The position numbers were made by a program, and so were the translations under genes. A DNA stretch of 64,000 nt from Variovorax paradoxus (GTDB lineage: Bacteria; Pseudomonadota; Gammaproteobacteria; Burkholderiales; Burkholderiaceae_C): the NCBI RefSeq assembly GCF_022009635.1, contig NZ_CP091716.1, positions 3,921,001 to 3,985,000 on the forward strand, read 5' to 3'. Shown here piece by piece: positions 41,386 to 54,800 of the stretch (position 1 is the first letter of the stretch; every line of letters begins with the position of its first letter). The notes under the pieces are model-generated. The model searched no databases and had not been told where the DNA came from. It saw only the letters and a list, made by a program, of their open reading frames with translations.

Positions 41386-42383
41386 TGAGCGCCATGTCTT
41401 TTTCCGATTCCGAATCCCTGCTGCAACGCCAGGCCGAAGCCTGGTGGGTGCGCCTGCATTCGGGCCGGGCCACCCGCGCCGACGCCGATGCGTTCCGCGA
41501 ATGGGTGACTCACAGCACGGCGCATGCACAGGCCTGGCGCGAGGTGATGCGGACATGGTCCGCGCTCGATCCATTGCTGGCCGAAGAGGCCGCGCGCCAG
41601 GCGTCGCGCGCCGGCACGCTCTCGCTGCGGGGGCTTTCCGCCGCCTTGGGCCTGCATTCGCCGGGGCGCAGGGCATTCCTTGGTGGCGCGGTCGCGGCCT
41701 CGGTGACCGCCGGCGTGATGGCGCTCGATCCGCCGCTTGGCTTGTGGCCTTCAGTCGGAGACCTCACGGCGGACTACCGCACCGCCACCGGCGAGCAGCG
41801 CCAGGTGGCGCTGGCGCGGGGCATCAGCGTGCGCATGAATACGCAGACGCTCATCAACCGTATCGGCGCCGACGCGAGCCCGCGCGGCCTGGTGCTGGTA
41901 GCCGGAGAGGCTGAGATCGCCGCGAACGGCGCGAGCGACTTCCTCGTGGAAACGGGCGGGGGGCGCCTCGTGGCGCGCAGCGCGCGCTTCAACATCCGGC
42001 ACACCGGTCCGCAGGTCTGCGTGACCTGCCTCGACGGCCGCCTGACGGTATCCGTGAACGGCGAGCAGCGCGCGCTCGAGGCGGGCCGGCAGGTGACCTT
42101 CGACAGGGCCGGCCTGCAGGAGGTCGTGCGCGCGGACGAGGCCAGCGTGAGCACATGGCGAACCGGCGTCCTGTCCTTCGACCGCATGCCGTTGGCGGAG
42201 GTGATCGACGAGATCAACCGCTACCGGCCCGGCAAGGTCTTCCTGCGCAACGAGGAATTGGGCCGCACGCCGGTGAGGATGCAGCTGAACCTGCGCAGCA
42301 TCGACAACGCCCTCGTGATGATTCGCGAACTCTACGGTGCGCGCATGCGCAGTCTGCCGGGCGGCATCGTGGTGCTGAGCTGA
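41385..42383 (+). CDS. FecR-family anti-sigma/sigma regulator (VreR-like)
   Basis: A 332-residue single-pass membrane protein. The cytoplasmic N terminus is the DUF4880 sigma-binding domain (W-W-V-R-L-H-S-G, F-R-E-W-V-T-H-S-T-A-H-A-Q-A-W). The membrane helix lies near residues 95-115, preceded by R-R. The periplasmic part has the FecR core (T-A-T-G-E-Q-R-Q-V-A-L) and a C-terminal STN-like segment (L-A-E-V-I-D-E-I-N-R-Y) that would meet the transducer protein. It holds or activates the sigma factor encoded just before it. Confidence 0.9.
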   Translation: MSAMSFSDSESLLQRQAEAWWVRLHSGRATRADADAFREWVTHSTAHAQAWREVMRTWSALDPLLAEEAARQASRAGTLSLRGLSAALGLHSPGRRAFLGGAVAASVTAGVMALDPPLGLWPSVGDLTADYRTATGEQRQVALARGISVRMNTQTLINRIGADASPRGLVLVAGEAEIAANGASDFLVETGGGRLVARSARFNIRHTGPQVCVTCLDGRLTVSVNGEQRALEAGRQVTFDRAGLQEVVRADEASVSTWRTGVLSFDRMPLAEVIDEINRYRPGKVFLRNEELGRTPVRMQLNLRSIDNALVMIRELYGARMRSLPGGIVVLS

Positions 42384-42430
42384 TGCGAAATTAATTTACG
42401 GGTTGTGCCGCGCAGGCTCGTCATGGAGGT

Positions 42431-42805
42431 ATGGATGCGATGCCTCACGACGAACGACCAAGCAGGGCGACCGGCTGCGACGCCTGCATGGGCGAAGCGC
42501 TGGACTGGATCGTGCGCCTGAACCGTCTGTGTGCGGGCGAAACGGATGTTCGCGCTCTGGCGACATGGTGCGCGCGCAGTTCGGCACATGCCCGGGCATG
42601 GCGCGAGGCGGTGGCGTTATGGACTCTGCTGTTGCCAGCCGCGCGCGAGCGCTGTTCAGCGCCAAGCCTCCGCGGTGCGGCGACCCGGCCACGGATTGCC
42701 GGCATGACTGGCGACATCCGCATCCCTCACCGCAGCGCCGCGCCCGGCGTCGCGCCAGACGTCTCTTCTTCCTCGCATTTGCGTCCCAGGCACTCATGGT
42801 CTTGA
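42431..42805 (+). CDS. Free-standing DUF4880 (FecR N-terminal) protein
   Basis: A 124-residue protein whose first 70 residues match the sigma-binding part of FecR (E-A-L-D-W-I-V-R-L, V-R-A-L-A-T-W-C-A-R-S-S-A-H-A-R-A-W-R-E-A). It has no membrane helix and no FecR core, so it may bind a sigma factor in the cytoplasm. The last 40 residues look unconserved. GGAGG lies directly before the first ATG; the ATG three codons later has better spacing. Its end overlaps the giant exoprotein start by 10 bases. It could serve the second sigma factor at 55.8 kb, or be the relic of a second FecR gene. Confidence 0.65.
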   Translation: MDAMPHDERPSRATGCDACMGEALDWIVRLNRLCAGETDVRALATWCARSSAHARAWREAVALWTLLLPAARERCSAPSLRGAATRPRIAGMTGDIRIPHRSAAPGVAPDVSSSSHLRPRHSWS

Positions 42806-45800
42806 ATCCGCACACCACTCGCTCGCGCCGCTTCAAAGCGGAATTCCGGGAGCCCGCTGCCGGCGGTGATCTCCGATTGACGCCGTTGTCTCGCGCGGTC
42901 GCCCTGGCGCTCGCGGCGCTCGGCGCCTGGGGGCCGGCGCATGCGAGCCAGACCTTCAGTCCGGCATGGTTCGCCAGCAAGGGAGCGGCGCAGGCCGGCG
43001 CCGCGCAGACCGGCCGCCTGCCGAACGGCATGCCTGCGTCGAGCCTCACCAATCCCGCGCAGCAGCAGCAACAAGCCAATGCGCAGTTGCAGCGCTCGAT
43101 CAGCAACCTGAATCTGGCCGCGCAAGCCATCGCGGCGCAACAGGCCGCGCAGGCGGCGGCGCGCGAGGCCGCGTCGAAGGAACCTTCGTCCGTTCCCGAT
43201 GGCCTGGCCGACGGAGGCCTCAAGGTCGATACCAACAGCCTTACCGCGGGCTGGCACAACGCGCAGGCACCGGTGCAGTCGCAGCAGGCCGATGGCCGCA
43301 CGAACGTGGCGATCCAGCAGACCGGCGACCGGGCCATCCTCAACTGGGAGACCTTCAATGTCGGGCGCAACACGACGGTGGAGTTCAGGCAGCAGGCCGA
43401 CTGGGCGGCGCTCAACCGCGTGAACGATCCGCAGGCACGACCCTCGCAGATCCAGGGGCAGATCAAGGCGAACGGCACGGTGCTCGTCGCCAACCGCAAC
43501 GGCATCGTCTTCAGCGGCAGCAGCCAGACCGATACGCGCAACCTGGTGGCGGCGGCCGCGAATATCAGCGACGCGCAGTTCAAGGCCAACGGCATCCACA
43601 GCACGAAGACGGCCGACAGCTACGCGCCGAGCTTTACCGATGCCGGCGGCGCGGTGCGCGTGGAGGCGGGCGCACGGATCACCACCAGCACGCCGGCCTC
43701 TGTCAAGCAGGGCGGCGGCTACGTGCTGCTGATGGGCCAGGAGGTGAGCAACGCGGGCACCATCACCACGCCGCGCGGGCAGGCACAACTGGCGGCGGGA
43801 GATTTCTTCATCGTTCGGCCCGGCCAGGGCTCGGCGGCCAACCAGGCTTCCACGACGCGCGGCAACGAGGTGTCGCCGCAGTTCAATGCCGACAGCGCGG
43901 CAGGACACGTGGCCAACACCGGCCTGATGGTGGCGTCCGAAGGCGACATCACGCTGGCCGGCCGCAAGGTGCTGCAGGATGGCGTGGCGCTTGCCACCAC
44001 CACGGTGGACACGCGCGGCACCATCCACTTGCTCAACTCGGCGAGTGACAAGCAGGGCAGCGTCACGGTCACCCAGCGCGCTTTGAATGCGGTGCTGCTC
44101 GACGACAAGAACGGCCGCACTGCACTCGACAGCCAGCGCGAAGCCGCCATCGCGGAGTCGGGCCGGCAGAACAGCCTGCGCACCGCGACGGGCGCGTTCG
44201 ACAACCTTTCGCTGCTCGACGACCGGCAGGATCTTTCTCGCATCGAGATCGTCTCGGGCGGCAACGTGCTGTTCGAGGGCGGCTCGATGACCCTCGCGAC
44301 CGGCGGGCAGCTCGCCGTGAGCGCCGGCAAGGTCGGCGGCCGCAGCACCGTGGCCGATGGTGCGCGGCTGGACGTATCGGGTGCGGTGGGCGTGCAAGTG
44401 GCCATGTCCTCCAACAACGTGCAGATCAACGTGCAGGGCAACGAACAGCGCGATGCGCCGCTGAACCGCGACACCTCGAAGCTGAACAATGCCAACGTGT
44501 GGATCGACCGGCGCAAGCTCGTGCGCGTGGCGGCCGGCGTGGGCGGCTACGACAAGGAGCGCTGGTACACCTCGGGCGGCCTGCTGGAGGTCGGCGGCTA
44601 CCTGGGCCTGCAGGGGCACGGCATCGGCGAATGGGCGGCGCAGGGCGGCAGCGTCACCTTCGGCGGCGGCGAGGTGGTGACGCAGGCGGGCTCGAACATC
44701 AATCTGTCGGGCGGCACGCTGGACGTGCAGACCGGCTTCATTCGCCAGAGCTGGCTCAAGGGCGCCGACGGACGGCTCTACGAGGTGTCGAACGCGCCAG
44801 CCAACACTTCGTACACCGGCCTCTACAAGGGCTTCGAGGATGAGCACAAGCGCTGGGGCGACAAGACCACCGGCTACTTCTACAACCCGCTGATCGGGCC
44901 GCAGAGCCGCCTCGAAAACGGCTACACCGTGGGCCGCGATGCCGGCCGGCTGGTGGTGGCGACAGGCGCCGCGGTGCTGGAAGGCGACATTACCGCCGTC
45001 GCGTACCAAGGGCCGCGCCAGACAGCGAAGGGCGATGCCGCGCTCGACGGCTACGCCCAGTCGCACAACGCGGCAGCCCAGGCCGCGCAGGTGGTGTTCG
45101 GCAACTACACGACCGGCTACAACACCGATCCCGGCCAGGGAGCGGTGGGCGCTTTCCGTGCGCTCGCCCCCACGTTCCGGCATATCGTGTTCGACGATGC
45201 GCAGCCTGAACTCGGCGCGGCACTCTCGCCCGAGACCGCCTTGCCGCAGGAACGCAAGAACACCTTGTACCTGAGCAGCAAGCGCCTGAGCGGCTTCGGC
45301 CTCGGCGCAATCACCGCCCTGGCGGAAGAGAGCGTGACCGTCGACGACGGCATCGCCGTGTCGCCGGGCGGCAGCATTGAGCTATTCGCGACCAAGGTCG
45401 GCGTGAACGCGAACCTCATCGCGCGCGGTGGCGCCATCGTCCTGGGCAACATGGCGACGCCGCTGATGCGCGCGGGGCTCACACCGAGGCTGCTGCCGAC
45501 GCCGGCCGCCGACAACCCAGGCGAAGTGGTCGTCGCCAAGGACGCGAAGCTCGATGCGCGCGGGCTGTGGACCAACCTGCAACTCGATCCGGCCAATGGC
45601 CTCGGCCTGCCGTACCTCGACGGTGGCCGTGTCGACATCCGCAGCGCGGGCGCGGTGACGCTCGCAGCGGGTACGTCGATCGACGTGTCGTCCGGCGGCG
45701 CGGTGCTCGTCGACGGCAAGACGCGCGGCGGACGCGGCGGCGACGTGACGCTGGGAGCGGACATGACGCTCGGACAGTCGACCACGCACGGCCTGCTGAC

Positions 45801-48800
45801 GATCGACGGTGACATCCGGGGCTATGGCGTCAATGGCGGCGGCACGCTCAAGCTGATATCGGGTGGGGGCCTCGTGGTCGGTGGCCAGGTGCGCGGCACT
45901 GGCGGCATGCTGAGCGCGGGCGACGCCGCGCCCCTGGACTTGATCCTCCTGCAGGACTACCAGGTCCGTGCGGGCGATGTTCTTCCCTTGGACTACCTCT
46001 ACGAACGCACGCGCGCGCGGCCGGGCGAGGCCATAGGCGCCGTGCCCATTTTTGCCATCGATCCGGCACAGCCGGTCGTCCTCGCGGCCGACTGGAAGCC
46101 TCCGGAAGCCTCCGGCGGGGCCAACAGCTCCTACACCCTGCAGGTCATCGTCAATGGCACGCCTCGCAACATTGCCGTGGGCAGGGCAGCGGACGGAGCG
46201 GTCATCGAAACTTTGCCGGCAGGGTCCACGCTGGTCGGTATCGTGCCCTTCACCCTCAAGATGTTCCCGCTGGACTACGTGGTGCCCGCGAACGTCTTCC
46301 CGAACGGGATTGCGGTGACCCCGCAGAACATCACGGCGGCCGCCGGCAAGGCGGCACCCGTGGACTTCACGATTGCAAGCGGCACTCAGGTGGCCGCCGG
46401 TTCCGTCTTCAGGCAGGACATCGCCACCCGGCCCAACACCGCGATTGATCCGTCCGTCCTGCAGTCGGGCTTTTCGCGGTACGACCTCAACGGCCATCTC
46501 GGCGTCATCGTGGCCGACAACGCGCGGCTGGATGTGCGGATGCCCGCGTACCGGTTCGCCGATGGGGCGAAAACGGTCGCGACCGGCAGCGACCCCGCAA
46601 CCGGCCTGGCGCTCTGGACGCCGCCCCTCTGGTCGGAAGATGCGGTGAAGGGCGTTCTCACGCAGCGCGGCGGCGCCAGCCTGACCTTGCAGTCCATGGT
46701 GGGCTCGGGCAGCGCATCGACGGCGGGCGGTCCGGTCGCCGTCCGGCCGGGCGCTGCGATCGACGTCGACCCCGGCCAGTCGATCGGCCTGCTGGGCCGC
46801 GACGTCACGGTCGAAGGAACGCTCAGCGCACCGGGCGGCATGATCGCGATCGACCGGCCCCGCAGCGCCTTGCCCGGAACGCCCGGCCTGATCTGGATCG
46901 GCGACCACGCCGTGCTGGATGTCGCCGCGCGTGCGGCCACCGCGCGGGACGTGTTCGGCCGGACCTACGGCCAGGTGCCCGACGGCGGCACGATCAGCAT
47001 CGGCGGGGCGCTCGACTGGGACAAGACGAGCGAAGCCGATGCCGCCGACGCGTTCATCGTCATCCGCTCGGGGGCGCGGCTCGATGCCTCCGGCGCCAGC
47101 GCAGTGCTCGATCCGTCGGGCAGCGCACCGGGTCGCGCGCCCGCGCCGATCACAGTAGCCAGCAATGGCGGGTCGATCGTGCTCAAGTCCAACCACGGCC
47201 TGTATCTCGACGGCACGCTGCGCGCAGCCGCCGGCGGCGAGGGCGCAGCGGGCGGCACGCTCGGGCTCGCGCTCGCATCGCCGGTCTATATCAAGGAGAC
47301 CACTCGCGGCGACGTGCTGCGGCATCGCGAACTGGTGCTGGCCCAGACACAGGGCGACAGCGCAGTCGCGGCGGCACAGACAATCGCGGATGCCCGTGGC
47401 GATTTGCTCACCGGGACAGCGCGCGTCGGCGTCGACCGCATCCAGGCAGGCGGCTTCGGCAACCTCTCGGTGCTGGTCGATGGGGCTCTTGGCTTCGACG
47501 GCAATGTGGCACTCGGCATGAGCCAGAGCCTGCGCCTGTATGCGGGTACCTACGCGCACGGCGAGACCGCGACAGCGGATTCGACGGTGTCGCTGTCCGC
47601 GCCGTACGTGCGTCTGGCAGGCACGGCTCGCAGGGCCACGGGCGAAGGCACGGTCATGCCGATGGCGCACTGGGAGAACGGCCCGTCCCGCCAGCAGGGC
47701 GGCGGCCAGTTTTCCGTCTTGGCGGATCTGGTCGACCTACGGGGCACGGTGGGGTTCGGCACCCGCTCGGAGCTGAATCTAGGCCTCACGAGTTACACGG
47801 TGGACCGGCGCGGTTTCGAAGAGGTCGAACTCACGAGCCGCGGCGACGTGCGCCTGCTGGGTGCCAATCTCGTGACGCCCGGCAACGTGCGCCTGATTGC
47901 CGAACAGCTCTATCCAGGAACGGGGACGAGCAACACGGTTATGGCCGGCTATGTCCAGGGTGCCGACGCACGCCAGAGCTACGCTGCTGGCAGCGTTCTC
48001 TCCATCCGCCGCCATGGCGACGGCGAGGCCGCGATGCCCTATTCGGCCTTCGGCAGCATTACCCTGGCCGCCGAGAGCATCGAGCAGGGCGGCATCGTTC
48101 GGGCGCCCCTTGGACAACTGACACTCGGCACGGCATTCGACGCGGTCACCGCCGCGACGAGCAGGGTGACACTGCTGCCCGGCAGCATCACCTCCGTGAG
48201 CGGCGAAGGGCTGCTCATGCCGTACGGCGGCACCGTGGATGGCCTGAGCTACCAGTACAACGGCCAGCCGGTAGCGCTCAAGGCCGTGGGCGACCTGGAG
48301 CGCGGCGTCAAGGTGAACACACGCCACCTCGAAGCGCAGGCGGGCTCCGTGCTCGACCTGTCCGGTGGAGGCTCGCTGGCTGGCGCGGGCTTCGTGAGTG
48401 GGCGCGGCGGCTCTGTCGACGTACTGAAGACGGCGCTGGCCAACTCGAACCCCGCAAACGGCTACAGCCGGGCCGGCAATGCGGTCTATGCCATCGTGCC
48501 CGGCAGCGCGGCCAACTACGCGCCGGAGGCGCCAGAGGCGGGCTTCGGCACGCCGGGTGTGGGCCAGCGAGTCACCGTGCCGGCGGGCGTGCCCGGATTG
48601 CCGGCCGGAACCTACACCTTGATGCCCTCGAGCTACAGCCTGTTGCCGGGTGCCTTCCGGGTGGAAATAGGCGCGGCCGACCGCATCGGGCTTTCCGGGG
48701 TCACGAGCGTGGGCAACGGTTCCTACGTCGCGGGCGGCTACCTGGGCGTTGCCAACACGTCGATCCGGGAGGCGCTGCCCAACCAGGTCGTCATCACGCC

Positions 48801-51800
48801 GGGCGACAAGGTGCGCAGCTACTCGGGCTACAACGAGACCGACTACAACGCCTTCGTCCTGGCGGACGCGGCGCGGCGCGGCTTCCTGCGCGCGGGGCTC
48901 ACATCGGATGCGAAGACGCTCGACATCATGCTGTCCAGGCCGCCCGCGGAAGATGCGGACAGGACCGCGTTGAAGTTCGACGGCGAGTTGCGTCTGGGCG
49001 CGCAGCGCGCGAGCACGGGCTTCGGCGGAACGGTGAACGTGCGCAATCTGGGCGAGGTTCTCGCCACGGGACAGGCGGCCGACGAGCAACTGGCCGGCGC
49101 ATCCGTGCAGGACCGCGAATTGAACAAGCTGGGCGGATCGCGCCTGGTGCTCAACGGCACGCTGGGAACCTCCTACGGCCAGCTTGGCCGGATCGTCCCG
49201 ATCACGGGCGCAGGCAGCCTGATCGTGCGCAGCGGCGCCAGTCTGTCCGCGGGCGAACTCATCCTGGCTGGCGCGCCTCGCCAGGGAGGCGGCGGCCTCA
49301 CTATCGAGGAAGGGGCGTCGCTCGGCACCATCGGCAGGGGCACGGCGAGCTATGGCTCGAACGACGGCTATGTTTTCACAGGCACGGGCGTGATCGCCTT
49401 GTCGAACGGCTGGTTCAATCTGCTTCTTGCACAACCCTCCGCGGCGGAGGGGCCCGGGACGGTTTCCATCGACATCGGCAGTTGCGTGAGCGCGGCGTGC
49501 AACGGCTCGACCCGATTGGTGTCGGAGGGCACGCTTGCAATCGCCACCGGCGGCGCACTGACCCTGGCCGACAACGTTTCCTACGGAACACGCAATCTCT
49601 CGCTGGCGCTGGCCGCGGTCAATCTCGGTGAGGATGCCAGCATCGCCGCCGCGAGCGCGGGCGGACAGCTGCCGAGCGGACTCGTGCTCAACCAGGCAAA
49701 GCTGAATCGTCTGCTGGCCGGCAACACTGCCATCGGCGCGCCGGCGCTGGAAACCTTGATTCTCAATGCACGGGATGCCGTGAACACCTACGGCGCGGTC
49801 AAGCTCGACGCATCCAGCCTGGACCGGCTGGTGCTCGGCACACCCGCCATCTACGGCTATGGCGCGGCGGGCGACGTGGTCGCGATCCGCGCGGGAGAGT
49901 TCGCCTGGGCCGGGGCCGAGGGCACGCCCGGCGCCGCGGTTTCCGGACTGCTGGGCAGCGGCACACTCGACATTGCCGCGCGCTCCATCGTGCTGGGCCA
50001 TGGCCCGTACGCGCAGGCGAGCGGCACCCAGACCGATGCACGGCTTGCGCTGGGCTTTGCCGATGTGAAGTTCACAGCCTCCGAACGCGTGACATCCAAC
50101 GGCAGCAGCACGCTGTCGGTGTACCAGCGGCAGGGCGCCTACACGCCAGGAGAAGGTTATGCCCATGAAGGCGGCAACCTCGTCGTCAGCTCGCCGCTGC
50201 TGACAGGGCAGGCAGGCTCCAGGACCCGCATCGCCGCGGGCGGTGCCATCACGATGGTCGCGCCTCCAGGCGCGGGCTCGGCCGCATCGAGCGATGCGTT
50301 GGGCGCCACACTGGAACTGAGGGGGAAGAGCATCGACCTGGAGGGCAGCGTCGTGCTGCCCTCCGGGCGGCTGGTGCTCGCGGCGACTGACGACATCGTG
50401 CTCGGTGCGAGCTCGCGCATCGATCTGTCGGGCCGCAAGACCTCGCTGTTCGACGTCGACAAATACAGTTGGGGCGGCGACCTCGTGCTGTCCAGCGCGA
50501 CGGGCAACATCGCGCAGGTCGGGGATTCGGTCATCGATGTCTCCGCGCGCAACAACCGAGGCGGCACGGTCGAGGCCACCGCGCTGGCGGCCGGCGCGGG
50601 GCGTGTCGACCTGCTGGGCGCTATTCGCGGCAGCAGCAGTGGCACCTACGACGCGGGCGGCACTGTGGTGCCGTATGGTGCGGGCGAGCTCACGGTGCGT
50701 GCGCAGGCGCTGGGCGATTTCGTCGACCTCAACAACCGACTGAACGAAGGCGGCGTGTTCGGCGCGCGCCGCTTCCAGGTGAAGCAGGGCGATCTCGTGG
50801 TGGGCGACGGCGTGAAAGCCCGCGAGGTATCGATTGCCGTGGATGGCGGCAGCCTGCGAGTGGATGGCCGCATCGACGCCAGCGGCTTGCAGGTCGGCTC
50901 GATCCGTCTCGCTGCGAAGGGCGACCTCACAGTCAACGGCACACTCGACGCGCACGGCACGGGCCTGCGCGTGGACAGCTACGGCAAGATCATCGACAGC
51001 CCCAACCGGGCCATCGTCGACCTCACCAGTACCGAAGGCATGCTGACGCTGGGCGGCGGCGCGCGTATCGACCTGCGCGCCGGCACCGACGTGCCCTTGG
51101 GCACCAGGGCAGGCCAGAACGACGGCCGCGCACGCGGCACGCTGGACCTGAATGCTCCGCGCGTCGGCGCGGACGACGTCGCCGTCACGATCAACGGCAC
51201 GCCCGCAATCCAGGGCGCGAAGACCGTCGCAGTCAACGCTTTCCGCAGCTACAGCGACGCGCCGATGGCCGATCTGCCCGACGTGTCGGGCTACCGGCCG
51301 CAGCTCGTCACGCAAGGCTATCTTGACCGCATCGACGGCGAGAGCCGGATCTTCATCGACGCCGCGCAGGGCAACGCGGGCCTGCGCAGCCGGCTGTCGG
51401 GCCTGGGCAGCTACCACCTGCGCCCCGGCGTGGAAATCGTCAGCGACCGCAGCACGAACCCGCATGGCGACCTGACGATCGACGGCGACCTCGATCTTTC
51501 GGGCTACCGCTACGGTCCCGGCGCGGACCGCAACGATCCGGCGCGCCGCGGCTATGGCGAGCCGGGCCGGCTGGTGATCCGTGCGGCCGGCGCGCTCAAC
51601 GTACACGGGAGCATCAATGACGGATTCGCACCGCCTCCTGCGACGCTGGACGACAACGGTTGGGTGCTGACGAGAGGACCTTCCCCGGCCTTCGGTGGCG
51701 ACATCGTGGTGCCGATCGATAACGTAGTGCTCGACACCGGCACGACCTTCCCGGCGGGATCGACGCTCAACTACAGCGTGAGCGTGGCGGCAATGACGCT

Positions 51801-54800
51801 GCCCGCCGGCACCGTGCTGCCAGTGGACGCCGTGCTCACGGGCACGCTGGCCCTCCCGGCGGGCACGGTGGTCGCCGCCAACATCTACAACGCCGACGGG
51901 TCGCTGGCTCATGCGGCCGGCACGGTGCTGGGAAGCGCCACGACGCTGGGTGCCGGCGTGCGCCTGGGTGCGGGAACGGCATTGCGTACGGCGGCGGGCG
52001 TGGCCGCGCTGACCTGGCCCAAGGGCGTCGCGCTGCCGGTGTACATGACGACCACCGGCCAGACCGTTCTCGCGAGGGGATCGCTGATCCCCTCGACGAC
52101 CGTGGTCGAACTGCCGGGCGGCCAGCCCGTCAATCTGCGGCCTTCGGTGAACGGCGTACAGGGGCGCAACTGGGCGGTGGCACCGATGCTCGGCGAAGGC
52201 GCCACGTCGTGGAGCGTGCAATTGGTGGCGGGCGCCGACCTGGGCTCGGCGGACAGGCGAGCGCTGAACCCGGCTTCGAAGGCGGCCATCCGGCTGGGCG
52301 ATACGCATGCGATCAGCGACTACACGATCAGCGCTTCCAAACGTTTCGTCTGGGCGCCCAATGACTGGGGTCTTCCAGAGGGAGAAGAAGCCGACCCGGG
52401 CACGTGCGAACTCGAACCCAGCATATGCGTCGAGGTTCCAGGCGGCCCGCCGGTCATCACGGGAAGCCAGATCGTTGCGCCAGCCTTCAGCGTGCTGCGA
52501 ACCGGCACCGGTGACCTCGAGATGCTCGCCGCCGGCGACATCCGCATGGACTCGCTCTACGGCGTATATACCGCCGGCACGGCAACAGCGGCCGACGCCG
52601 CATACAACCGGCCGCGTGGCAAGGACGCCAGCGGCTCGCCGATCGGCCCGCAGTCCGAACTGCTCGATTACAGCGCCAGCCTGGCGACATACCGCGCGTG
52701 GTATCCCGACCAGGGTGGCAACGTGCTGGTCGCGGCCGGCGGCAATCTGGTGGGGGACCTGATGGGCTCGGGGCTGTCGAGTGCGTTGCCGGGCAACTGG
52801 CTGTGGCGGCAGGGCTCGGGCACCGCCGCCATCGACGAGGCGATTCCCACGGCGTGGTGGATCAACTTCGGCGCCTACACAGCCACGACGGAGAAAAGCA
52901 ACCGCAAGGCACCGGACCTCACAGGTTTCACGGGCTTCGGCACGCTGGGCGGCGGCGATATCCGCATCCGCGTGGGCGGCGAGGCGGGAACGATCGGGCT
53001 GCGCAGCACCCAGGGCGCCGGAGCGGTTTCCACCGACCGAAGCGAAGGGCTGGTGGTCGCGGTGGGCAGCACGGGGCGGGTCGGCGCCGACGGCACACTC
53101 GCACTGACTGGCGGTGGCGACGTCGACATGCGCATCGCCGGTGCGCTCAATCCCAATCGGAATCTGAGCACGGGGTCGGAAAAGCTCGTCCTCACCGGCG
53201 CCATCGCGAACCTGCGCGGCGCCACCGAGGTCAGCGCCGCATCGATCGGCAGTCTGGGTCTGCAGTATCTGTCGGGCACCTTCAGGTTCTCGGACCCTGT
53301 CGACGCACGTGGCATCGATCCGTTCTCGGCCAGCTATGCCAGCGCCAAGGGCGGCATCAACCTCGTGCCAGGCGACACGGCGATCTATCTCCAGACACGT
53401 GGTGACCTTGTGCTCGGCGGGGCGTCCGATCCGGGGCGTGGAGATACGCCGAACAGCTCCGCCTTCTCGGTCGGCGGCCAGTCGCCGAACGCGGGTGGGC
53501 AGGGGTGGTTCAGCCTCTGGACGAATCGCAGCGCGATCAATCTCACCTCCGCAGGCGGCCACCTGACCCCGACCATGGCCGCGGGCGACAACAGCCAGTT
53601 GCGCACCACGTCGAAGGATGCGTGGATCGTCTATCCCTCCATCTTCAGGGCCGCAGCCCTCACGGGTAGCCTCTACTACGGTTACGCGGCATTGCCGCTG
53701 ACCGTGGGCGATCCCACGAAGATCAACTACGGCCTGACGCTCGCGCCGTCTGCCAATGGCGAACTGGAAATGCTCGCGGGCGGGTCGATTTACGCAGGCC
53801 AGTATTCGGTCGGCATGTCCGGCACGGGCACGCCGATACCCACGCCGTTCAATCCCGCATTCGTCGGCCAGGCGTATGGTGCTGGCGAAGTGCTTGCGAC
53901 CAATCTCGCGACGGGCGGACTGGCGATCGCTGGCGCCAGGAACGTGCCCGAGATCACGCCGACGCTCTTCGCATTCGGCCCGAACACGGCAGCGATCGGA
54001 ATCGACCGTGCCGCAGACGCGGCGCCGGTGCGGTTCTACGCCGCGGGCGGAGACATCATCGGGCTGAAGACCGGCGAAGTCGTCACGCGCGGCACGGAGA
54101 CCTGGTACAACGCCGCCGCTGCGATCCGCGTCATGGCGGGCCGGGACATCGTCAACACCGGTGTCGCGCCCGGCAGCTCTACGGTGGGCTCCAGGGATCT
54201 TTCGGGAAGCCTGCGCGGCAACCTCATCGTCCACACCAACCCCACCGACGTCTCCATCGTCTCCGCCGGCCGAGACATCCTCTACGCCAACTTCGACATC
54301 GCCGGCCCCGGCACGCTCGAAGTCTCCGCCGGTCGCAACCTGCTGCAGGAAGACCGCGGCGGCATCACCTCGATCGGCCCGGTGGTTCCGGGCGACACGC
54401 GCCCCGGCGCTTCCGTTGCGCTGATGGCGGGCATCGGCGCCGGTGCGCTCGACATGTCGGCGATCCGCGCGCGCTACCTCGATCCGTCGAACCGCGCCGA
54501 AGCCGGCACGCCGCTGGCGCAGCAGCCGGGCAAGGCCGCGAAGACCTACGAGGCCGAACTGGCCGCATGGCTCCAGTCGCGCTACGGCTTCAGCGGCGGC
54601 AGCACGGCGCAGTCGCTCGCGTACTTCGATGCACTCGCGCCCGAGCAGCAGCGCATCTTCCTGCGCGAGGTGTACTACGCCGAGCTGCGCGCGGGCGGCC
54701 GCGAGTACAACGACGCCAGCAGCAGCCGCGCGGGCTCTTACCTGCGCGGCCGCGAGATGATCGCCACGCAGTTCCCCGAGCGCGACGCCGGCGGCAACAC

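Noticed and set aside
42403..42795. Extension of the exoprotein by 131 codons upstream
   Set aside because: The extra residues are Arg/Cys-rich with no signal peptide, and the stretch is the DUF4880 gene in another frame. The ATG at 42796 is followed by a proper signal peptide.
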